From contig CM072870.1 of the NCBI GenBank assembly GCA_036937835.1, positions 23,102,001-23,166,000 of the forward strand: DNA of 64,000 bases, written 5' to 3'. Numbering within the stretch: the first letter of the stretch is position 1; each line of letters starts with the position of its first letter. Under the pieces are notes generated by a model. That model was not told the DNA's origin. It saw only the letters and a list, made by a program, of their open reading frames with translations, and ran no database searches. Positions 22,601-34,000 of the stretch are shown here, piece after piece. The position numbers and the translations under genes are program-made. Source of the stretch: Pampus argenteus. Taxonomy: Eukaryota; Chordata; Actinopteri; Scombriformes; Stromateidae.

Positions 22601-25600
22601 AAATAACTTATCTGATATCTTTCTTGATTTTACCGTTCAATAAGTTTCAATGTGTGTCTTTAAATGCACTTTTCAGACACATTTTTTAAATCTACATTTA
22701 AGGATCGCTTTGCTCCTTTAAGATCACCAAATCACTTCTTTCAGGGCTCATTTACACAGACACAGAAGTCACAGTGAAAAATGTAAAATATGAGAAACCA
22801 GCTTGTTTATAACTTTTTACATGATGCCAGATAGTTGAGACATTGCTCAGTAAAGAGCATGAAATCTTACATTTTATTGACTTGCATCAAGCCAAAGATA
22901 AATTCTGCTGCTGTCTCTGAAGTCAAGGTCCGTCTTTTCCTCGAGACAGTAAAGCGCAGCTCTAAATGTTATGTAATAAGATTTTCTTTGTACTCTTGTG
23001 GCCGTATCAAAATAAACAGTGATATATATGTACAGAAGCTCTCCGCCAGCGGAAGCAGATTTCAGCCCGAGGAATGTCGATGTTATGAGGTTTAGAGGAG
23101 GCAGATGGTCCACTAAGACAAACACTTGACTGTCTGAACCTCAGAGGTCAAAGGTCAAGAGAAAGTCTGAGAAAGGGAGCGGCTGAGAGGCAACGAACTT
23201 GGGAAAAACTCTTCTTCTTCAGATGACTCGATTGTCCATAATGAGTGAGAGACAGGAAGTGCTGCTTTTGATCCTGGAGATGTTTTGAGACGTTTTATCG
23301 TCTAATTACCCACAATTCTGTGATTAAGCTCTTTAATGCACTTTAACAACAACCAAATCGACATTATTACTCTCTTCTAAACGTGTTAAAGGTTTAATTA
23401 CATTAATAATCCTGGAAAACTGGCCTGTATTTTAAATTAGCATCACAAAGCGTGGAATAAAATCAGTTGATTGATCAGCAGATCTGAGCAGATCTGGGTG
23501 TAGAATAGAGAATAAGTGATCAGAAATAAATTATAATGTCGAAAAAATAAGGATTCGCCATTTAAATGGACGAATGAACATCATAAACAGAACAGAGCCG
23601 ACGTCCACGATGCTGAAAAATCCAAACTGAAAAAGAAAAAATTTGATGGACGCAAAACAATGAATTTTTTTTTATGACACTTTAACTTTAAACTCTTAAA
23701 AACTTAAAAAACTTTTAAGTGAAAGGAACGACACAACATGTGATCCACGCTAAAGTCTTTTAAACAAGATCAATACCACATATTTGTTTTGAAGTTAGCT
23801 TAGCTTAGCATAAAGACTGGAAACAAAGGGAAACAGCTAGCCCGGCTCTGTCCACATACCTGTTATATGGTTTATTTTTAATTGAACTAATGACATATAA
23901 TGTGATAGCTAATTAGCAGATTTTGTTGCCAACTGTTACAAAATGTTAAACTATTCCTTTAAATCGTGGACTTTAAACGAACTCCAGGTTGTTTCTGTTT
24001 TTGTTTACATCAGAGTGACGAATTGGGCGTTTCAACTGATAAACGAGCCGCACAGATGGACAGAGCTGATGTCAATTCCAGCTCATTTCCTGTGACACCG
24101 AGGTTAAAAATAAGGCCCGCAGCACATGCTGAAACAAAAGTAAACTCAAAACAATTCAATCAAGAGCTCTGCGCTGTAATTTATGAAGTGCTAAGATTAG
24201 ACACATGGCAGCAGACGTGGTCAGTGTGTGTCTGCATGCCTTTGTCTCTGTGTTTGTGGCAAGCAGATGGTGGGAGTGGATACACAAGCCCTGACAGAGA
24301 GGCCATAGAAACCCCCCCAGATCAACCCTCCTCCACCACCACCACCATCACCTCCTCCTCCTCCTCTCGAGTCCTTAAAAGGCTACGTGTAACCTCCGAC
24401 CCCCCTGGAATCCATTCTGATTGGGAGAAAGTGCTCGCAGTTCCCACCAGGAACAATGCTCAGTGGTCAGTGAGAGGAAGAGGAGGGAGGGAGGGAGGGA
24501 GGGTATGTAGGCAAGGATGGAGGGGATGGAGGGGGGTTAGGGTTCTCCTTCCTCTTCTTTCTCCCTCCCTCCTTTCTGTCCCTCCCTCCATACAAACCCA
24601 GAAGTCGAGCGGTGTCACAACAAGCCAGGAACAAACAGGGAGCTTATTTTTCCATCTGCGGGACGGAAAAGAATTGGGCATGACGGTGAAACAGCGATCC
24701 AGCTTCTAGAAAAAAAAAAAGTTCCTACAAGTCAGTCGAATCAGGTTGCTGAAGTGAAAGAGAGGAGGAGGAGATTGTGTTAATAGGGAGAGTTTCAATC
24801 ACGCTGGGAGGCAGAGCGGACAAACCCGGAGAGAGAAAGAGATTTTGGAAACAGGAAGGTGAAGGAGAAATCCTGAAAGTTTGAGGTAAACAGGAAACCA
24901 GCCAACTTCGGGACACGTCTGAGAGTGTCACATCATGACTGCGTCTCTCGGTATGTATGCAGAAAGAGTGTGTCAGAAAGATTGAATGATTCTCTTCTCA
25001 GGCTGCAAACCACCAAAACTCTGAGTATCCATCTCCATCTTCTCAACTTTTAACACTTTTCCTCCTCTCCTTACGTTCTCTGTGTTTTTTCCTTCTGTTT
25101 TCTGCTTGTTTATGCAGCAGTATCTCTCTCTCTCTCTCTCTGTGTGTCCCTTCTGGGAATTGTAATGAGGGCATACATGCTCAGAAACTCTCCTCCAGGC
25201 CTCTGGTATTTGCAGACAGCTTCTGGAATTTTTCAGTGTCAGATGTCTTTTCCCTTTTTAAGAAACTGCCCCCGTTCCCTGTTTTAAAAGACGTTTCTTT
25301 CTTTGTTGTTCATCTAACGTTTTCAGTCTCTGTAGCGCTGCTGACGCTGGATGGTGAGGTGGTTTGTTCCACTGCTGTGTTCATGATCTCATGCCGTTCG
25401 AGGCTGTTTTGGCCTCCATCGTGGAGTCATGGAAGGCTGATGTATTGGTGGTTAACCGAGGGGAGGCTGCCCACCCTCCCGATTTCTTCACTAGTGACCT
25501 GAACTGAACCAAAAAGTCTTTGAAGATTTGTCGTTTTTTTCTTTTCTTGGGGGTTTATCACATTTCCTGAAGATGACATACACAATGGATCTTCTGAACC

Positions 25601-28056
25601 ACAAGTTAACTAGTTTTGCAGCAGTTGAAAATACAGCAAGGATTTTCCACATTTGATGAAACAATAAAAGACTGACTGAGCTCAAATTGTGCTTCATGCA
25701 AGATAAAAATATTCCCCACAGGAGACGTGTGGGTTTTTACAGCGAGCAAACACAAAAGGAATTTGTGCAAAATGCTCGTGAGCAGGTTGAAAATATTAGT
25801 TTGGGGAAAGTAGATCCTTTTCTATGACGACTGCTGTTCGGAGATGCTGTGCAGACGTTCACAGAGCTCCTCCTCAAAATCCTCAATGATGGAAAATGTT
25901 GACAACACAGTGGACAGAGGGCCAGCTCAGGGTGCACGAAGCAAACTGAAAAGAGGGAAACATGGATTACATGGAGGATCACGAACCCTGCCTGCACGAG
26001 ACTTAGCAGAACATCAGTTGTCTCACACGACACACAAAAGGTCTGTTATCTCTGATGATATAATGATGCCGGGTGTATGTACTCAGCACAGTAGTAGTAA
26101 GTATGACATTTTTATAATGAGCGGCCCATAATGCATCTCTTCCGTGCAGTAAAGAGACAGTAAACACCAACCTTGACGGTAGAATATTGATGCTTTGATA
26201 TAGAGTCAACGTTCCTGTTGCAGACGCTGATCCAGGTTGAGGTTAGTTGGACTATTCTGACACCTCGCACCCTCTCACAGGAGGCTCCATTTATCATGCA
26301 GTTGGTCTGAGGTGAGGAGCTTCTTGGACCTCATCAGTGAGTCTGAGTGATTTGTACTTGGCGTCGGTGCTCCGGCTGAGTTGGAACAGAGACAGTCTCC
26401 ATATGGACGTGTGGAAAAGAACAAGAAACAGCTTGAGAGGACCCAGAGAGGGCTGGAGAGTTCACCAGCTTATCAGTTAGATCATTCCTCAATCCACCTG
26501 TTTTTATTCACATGTTTAACCTGCACAGAAAAACAACCTGAGCGGAAAGAAATCTTGAAATATTGCAAAAGGAGTTTTGATGTTTGTGGCGTGATAATTC
26601 AGAGTAGTACTCCACCATCACACCGAGTACCTTTAACTGTGGTTAATGCTTCTTAGATGAGGAGATGGATGCTCGGGATGATGCTTGCAGGATTTCACAC
26701 GTGTCTAGTGGATTCGTACAGTCTGGTTTTGAGATCACATGCTGCTGAGAAACAGACTGATTATTATTGCTCATTAAAAGCAAGCTTTGTGTGTATGTTA
26801 CAGAGACGTTGAGCCACGTGTGCCAATATCTTTAAACCTGTGGCATATTTAACCTCAACTCTCCTCTCCTCTCCTCTCCTCTCCTCTCCTCTCCTCTCCT
26901 CTCCTCTCCTCTCCTCTCCTCTCCTCTCCTCTCCTCTCCTCTCCTCTCCTCTCCTCTCCTCTCCTCACTCCACTGATTCGATAAAGTTGTCTGTCCAAAC
27001 ACCAACACAGGACAGAGGAATCTGATTTACAGACGGACGCCCACTAGTTTGTCCTCTTTACGGAAAATCGCTCAGCTCGGACACTGAGAGCTTCTGAATA
27101 GCAGCAGAGAAACCAGACAACTGATCACATTCAGCAGCAGCTCATTCGCTCACATTTCATCTGTCAACACTTGCGTCAGACATTTAATCAGTCAGTTCAT
27201 AATAATATCTGGGCTTATTGTGATTGGTTTATTTAACAGAGACGTTTCTTAGTTACAGCATGCATACAGCCAGAAGGTATAAACAACCTGCACTGACTAA
27301 TAGCGTATGAGGTGATCAATATAAGAATATGTTTATTGTGTGGCTGATAAATAATACTCCAGTTTAATATGAGTGAAGTTTATATGGCAGATTCGTAGTG
27401 TCTGGTGTGTTTTGATGAGAAACAGACAACTCTTGTTAACTAATATCTTGAAGTAAAGCAGGAACTTCATATGCTAATTTGACCCTTTTTGTATGTATAT
27501 ATTTACATACGCTGTGTATGTAAATATGTACGTATATAAGTGTGGCGTGCAGTACAAAGGTTTCGGACACAGATTCACCACTTCATCATTTTGCACGTTT
27601 CCAGCAGGTTTCTCCAAACGTCCACATATGAACTGTCACGTAACTCTATCGTCTCCTTGATTGTCTATAAACTGTTTAATTAAACTGTTTAAACAGACGA
27701 GATCGTATCAGATCTTTTATTATGCAGATTTGTGACTGTTCTGCCTTTCAGGGCTTTATTATTCGGTTTTATTTTAATGATACTTTACTTAATGATACTG
27801 TGAAGCTTCAGTATCAGGAGTCTCAGGGTCACAGCAGGTGTCTTCTTCCTCATTTTGTTCCTGTTTCTCCTCAAAGTTGCTCTTTTGCCCCGTTTTCCTC
27901 TTCATCCCCCAGAGAGGCTGCAGCCTGTGATCTGTGTGAGCAGCTGTAACGTGCCATAGACCCTAAAACCTGTCAGCCTCAGTGTGTGTGTGTGTGTGTG
28001 TGCACATTCCTGTGGTCAGCCGGGATTCTGCAAACCCACTGTTGTCCTGCATAACT

Positions 28057-28098
<42 letters not shown>

Positions 28099-31000
28099 GC
28101 TCACCCTTCTCTCCACTGTGATGCTGCTTTGCGAGTAAATGTTTGCATGCGTGAGTGGAATTCAAAAAGAGAAAGAAGAAGAGGCGTTTCTTTGTCAGAT
28201 AAAACACAGAACGCTGTATCTGCACCCAACATGTGACAACTGTATGTGTTTCATCTTTCTGCATTTCTTCTTCTTCTCTGTTTTTCTCCGCCCTCCTTTC
28301 ATTCCAACCTGATTACGCAACAGCCAGCGTGGTCTGAGGGGGCAAATATGAAGGGAAATATTACCTCCAGATAACCTCAGTGTGGTTTTATTGATTAATG
28401 GGACTTCTGTCTGTACCAAGTATGAAGGTATGCACACATTTTCAGTCTAAGCTGTATAACTGTCATTCTCTGTGTCAGGAAAGTGTGTGTGTGTGTTGTA
28501 GTCTGTTGGCTGGTGGACGTTGGCAGTCGTGCCCACATGGGTCTGTGCCATCTGGAACTGGTTTTGCATGGTTCGACCCAAACTAAGCAGGCTTTGTGCT
28601 CGCTCAGTGCTGTGCAAGTGAGGAGAAAACAATGGACAGGCAGACACTGTTGAAGAAAACAAACTCCACTTTTCAGAGAAAGACCTGAAAGTTTCAACCT
28701 GATGCTAAAGTCTGCAACACATTTTAATTCAAGGGGTGACAAGATGAGGTAATTAAACTTACACAATAGAAGATCCCTTCATAATGCACTTGAAATCCTC
28801 CTTCTGTGTAGAAATATATTTAAAAGCTAATATGAAGCTTCAAATCCAGCAGATATGTTTCAACGTTACAGTGTTTTTAGAGCCAAAGTCCCTCTTTTTG
28901 TTCCTATACTTCCACCACAGCTCAACAGGGAAACACAAAGAGGGAATTTGATGCTAAACAGACTGTAAATGTGTCAGATATCCACTTCATATGATGCTAA
29001 CTCACACTGATGAAGCCTCAGAGAAGCTTCAGAGATAATTAGGGCTGATTTTATCCCCCATCATCAGTGTGAATGATGTTGGTGGAGATCTTCTTGATGA
29101 ATGATCACAATGCTCATATTGACATATGGTTGTCAATAGTTAATAAGAAATTGACCAAATCTCCATCACACTGTTCTTTCTGGGGTGTTTCATTAATGCA
29201 TATCTAGCTAAAAGTGAGTAGCTATGGATACAGGAGGTGAAAGGTGCGTTAGGGTGTGATAACGACCGGGGAAGCCCTGCAGAGCAGAGCCTGGTCTGAG
29301 GTCAGAGGTCAGAGGTGAGGGTGGGGTCAGCCAGTGTTGCCACAGTCTTGGCTGTTCTGTAATTACCTGGATAAACTCTGCAGCAGCAGATGTGACAAAA
29401 CCACAGTGAGCAGAAACAGCCGTGGGAAAAGGGAGAAGCGAAGCCCGGACGCTTTTTCCGGGAATCATCCCGAGAGAGACACTGACAGCGACTGTGGGAA
29501 TGTTTGAGGAATGCCGCTGCCCTCAGTGCATTCCCCTCTGTTTGTTCATTTCCTTCAGGCAACAACAACTAGAGCATCTGAATATCGTTGCTTTCTGACT
29601 GTGTGAATGCATGTGTGTGTGTGTGTGTTAGAAGTGTCTAATTACAAGCAGAGTACCACGTAACAGGCTCTGTGTTCTTGACCTTTAACCCCTAAAAGTT
29701 CAAGGTGAGTGTCGACTCCCTTTGATTGACATGCAGCATTTTGGCTGAATTATTTCAGACCTTCAACACAATATAACTGGTATGAATAGATGAATGGCTG
29801 AATGGATGGATGAAGGTATTTATTTTGTACTGCAGCAGGTGGATCATTGAAATCTTCTTTGCTATTTTATGTCTCTTATGGTAATCAAATAAAAAATACT
29901 GCAGTACAAGTACAAGTTCCTCTATGAATGCATCTAGTAACTTTCCTCTTGTCCCCAGAATAAATCAGTCAGTGTATCATGCAGACAAAACTGACACTGA
30001 ACATCCGCATCTAACAATTAATAATAAATTGAGTCCAGCTCAGAGCAGCTGTTAGAAAGTTCACACTCATGGAAATCTGATCCACCGTATATAAAGTAGA
30101 ATAATGTGGGAAAACTTCTGCTGTGGGAAAGTTATGTTGAACCAAAAACCCGCCGCTGGTGGTGTCTTCAGATGTTTTACTAAAGTCATAGTGGGAAAAT
30201 CACGATGTAAAAATGCTCCATTATATTCAAAATTTAAAAATAAGTATCATCAGCACAATATACGTTTAGAAGTAAAAGTACTTATGTTGCAGAATGACAG
30301 CTGAGTATTACTGTTATGATGTTATTGCATTATTATTACTGAAACTACTTTTACCAAGTACTTGTACTATTTGTTTACTACTCTTAGTTAAATATTTTAC
30401 AATCCATCATATTTTATAAGACAATCATATATTTTGTGCGCGTGTGTGTGTGTGTGTGTGTTGCTGGTGCATCATGCACTCGTTCAAGCATTCTTCAAAT
30501 TCATTGACACACGTGTGGTTATATAATCCACTTGAGATGATGCAGCTTGTCCAATACGATCACAAACAAAGCTGGTGGTTGAGTCCAAATTCCTCCATCT
30601 CAGAGTCGTTGACTGGAGGGAAGGAGCGGAAGAGGAGGAGGAGGAGGGGAGGAGGAGGGGAGCCCGTCGAACAAGGAGCTCTTTATGACCATTGACTCAT
30701 CGTACTTCACAGGCCTGTCTGTGGCCTGAGGAGGCCTCCCTCATGTTAGCTGAATGACACACTGTGTTGTCAGGATGTCAGGATGTCATGTCGGGATGTT
30801 CGGTGTGTGTTGTCCTTCCAACATCACACACACCTCTGCTGTCAGTCTCTGCTTCATTCAGATATATAGCATATTAGAAATATTTTAGGGAATGTGGACA
30901 TTTGCCTTGTTGTTGAGAGTTAGATGAGAAGATTAAACTTTCATGTTTGTACAGCCAGCAGCCAGTTTAGCATAAAGACTGAAAGGAGAGTAAACAAATG

Positions 31001-34000
31001 ATATTTCATTTCCTTTGGACAGATTTATGCACTTCGACCAGCTTTCCAACTGTACTAACTGGCTGCAGACCAGAAGTGGTTAAATATTTACTCTACAAAT
31101 ATAAGAGTTTTATCTCTTCTCAAGATATCAAATAGGACTACTTGCCAAAATGTTGAACTATTCCTTTAAGTATGAAGCTCGGGTCAGGCATGGATGTATA
31201 AATAGAACTGGATCCCGTTTATTTGAGGCACATGAAGCCAAAAAAGTTGACTTCATTGTATAAAATGAACCGGATGTCCCTCATCTGTGCGGCCTGTAAG
31301 TGTTTCTAAAACTCGAATGCGAGCGCCAAAGAAAGGATGGCGAAGAAGTGTTGACAATAAGAGAAATACTGAAAATAAATCCACGTTCTGCTGGAATCAT
31401 TCCCTGGATAAATAAAAGCTAAACACACCTAATTTCTGTCAGACATGACGGGTGTGTCTGCCCCGTTATTACCGTTTATTCAACTATGACGTGAACCTCT
31501 GCTCAGTTTTATACGACGACTGACTTGTTTCTTTTTCCTGCAGATTCCCGGAGTTTCCTGGACAGTATGAACCACGCCGGCAGCTCCACAGAGGGAGAGT
31601 TGTTCAGATCAGAAGTGTCCGTCACTCCTGCTTCCTGTCAGAGGATCTTTGGCTCCATGTGCTCCATGTCATCAGACAGCGCCCTCCCACACACGGACAG
31701 GTAGGACTCACCCCACACACACCTTTTTGTTTTAATACTTTAATTTATCTTGTTTAAACGCTCTTTCTCCTCCGCAGCTCCACGCCGCCTCCGGTGTGGC
31801 ACGACCAGACTCCAAACTCCCAGAACTCCCCGTTCCCCCCGCAGCCCTCACCTCCTCTCTCCCTCAGCGCTCCCAATGCCCACAGTTCTCCCCGGGGGGT
31901 CCTGAAAGGCCTGGGTGGGGGTCTGGAGGTCCACAGGGAGACAGACATCACAGACTTGTCCTCGTTGTTGTTGGGGAATGGAGGCCTGGATCACAGCCTG
32001 CTGGAGGCCATGGAGGGCCTCGGGGGTCTGAGCCTCAGGGGAGATGGGGGCCTCCCTCCGCTACTGCCTGAAAAGAGGAGAGGAGGCGAAGGGGGAGATC
32101 TTGGCTCCCGCTCCCCTTCTCTAAGCGGGTTTTCCAGCCCTTACAGTGGCAGCAGTCTCAGCATCCCTTTCTCATCTCCCATGACCCCTGACCCCCTCAG
32201 AGGAGCCAGTGGGGCCCCATCGCCTGGAGCAGGTATTCAGTCCAGCAATGAGGTGTCTCTTTATGTCTCTGTGGCACTTATAGATTCACTTTACTCCATC
32301 CACCGCTCATATACAGTCAGCTAACTCGAATTACAAAAACATTAAACAGGGACCAATTTCTGAGTTCATTCTTCACGATATCTTAAGATCCAGATGGAGT
32401 TGTAGATTTACAATAAATATATGTTTTAACTTTAGTTTAACAAGAAAGAAAAAGAGAGAAATTAAAAATCTCTTTTCAAGAACTTGTACAAATTAGGCAG
32501 CAATTACCATTAATGCTAATTCATCTAAACCCTGCAATATTTATGAGAGCTTGCAGCTTTTTTGCTGCTGTTGAGTTTTTATTCATCTATTTCTGTAAAG
32601 GAGGCAAAAATAGCAATAAAACAAAAACATTGTTCACGTATAAATACTACTAGTACTATCGTTTTGTAGTTTGGGTGCACTGACCCTTTAACCCAGTCTT
32701 TCACTTTATTTTTCTTGTCATATTTGGGCTGAAGCCAGACTAAAACCTAACCGAGAGCTTTTAATCTGTGTCTTGCAGAGTTTGGCAGTAAGCAGGACAC
32801 TGTGAAGTTTGTTCAGGACACCTCCAAGTTCTGGTACAAGCCCGACATTTCCAGAGACCAAGGTAAATATTGGACTTGGACGAGGAGTCTTAACGGCCAC
32901 TTCCAAGCAGATAACACGCTCTTATGCAAAGGTGTTCTCCATATACAGTATGAACATAATGATTATGTATGTTTGTGTTGACAGCTATTGCAGTGTTAAA
33001 GGACAAAGAGCCGGGGTCTTTCATTGTCAGGGACAGTCATTCATTTCGTGGGGCGTACGGATTGGCTATGAAGGTGGCCACGCCCCCTCCATCTGTGCTG
33101 CAGCAGAGTAAGAAAGGTACGTTCACGATGCAAACTTTAGTTTTCAGGTGTCCGTATAATAGTGAAACTGACCTCTGTCCTCTGTCTCTCTGCAGCAGGA
33201 GATCTGTCCAACGAGCTGGTGAGACACTTCCTGATAGAGTGCACACAGAAAGGAGTTCGTCTCAAAGGCTGCCCCAACGAGCCGTACTTTGGTGAGAACA
33301 CTGCTGTGTGATAATATTTAATGTCACTACATTAGTTGTCTGTATTCATTTTAATTTTTTAATTTTCAAGCTCAGACTCTTTATTGTGTAGTTTAATCCA
33401 CAGAAATGCACCCTTTAATGTCAGATAAAGTGCAGAAAGACTCAAATTTTGACTTTGCAAACCCAAAACGTGACCAATGATCAAAACAGTAAAATACATT
33501 TTACTGACATTTGAGTCCAGTCAGCAGTTTCTTCATCTGTCGATAGTCCACCAGGATGGACTCTGAGGTTATTGTAGTGCAGTGTCTCCTCTGCCTCCCT
33601 CTACTGGTCAGTACGATGAGGTGCAGCTGGATCTGTTATTCTTCACATATTCATATTAATTATGAGTCTCTCTGTTTTATTTTTTATTTCCCTGGCAGGA
33701 AGTCTGACAGCTTTGGTGTGTCAGCACTCCATCACTCCTCTGGCTCTGCCCTGTAAACTCATCCTGCCTGACAGAGGTAGGTGTGTGTGTGTCTATGTGT
33801 GTGTCTATGTGTGCACTACATTCAAATAACATGGATGGATGTTTGTCTGCAGTTACATAATGTATAGATGCAGCTTGTGTGTTTCTTTGTGAGTGCAGTG
33901 TGTGTGTTTGCTTCCAGACCCGGTGGAGGAGCTGAATGAGTCTCCTGCACAGACGGCAACAAACTCAGCAGCTGAACTTCTCAAACAGGGAGCAGGTACA

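Larger units (their letters stand above)
20078..31543. other. tns3 intron 16 (11.5 kb)
   Basis: Largest intron, splitting the linker from the SH2-PTB half. It holds the 12-bp minisatellite (21021-21522), two copies of a GCATAAAGACTG repeat (about 23785-23965 and 30860-31170), the G-rich tract at 24485-24503, the candidate internal first exon ending at 24950 and the CTCCT array (26859-26965). It also holds several (TG)n tracts and a 12-bp-stem hairpin at 27499-27527. Remaining sequence is unassigned. Confidence 0.75.

Noticed and set aside
23966..24709. A 247-codon open frame in intron 16 with Pro/Ser/Thr-rich sequence
   Set aside because: No tensin linker motifs match; exons 16 and 17 join in phase without it, and part is simple-sequence DNA (poly-Thr/Ser from ACC/TCC runs). 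It may be part of the alternative promoter's transcribed region.
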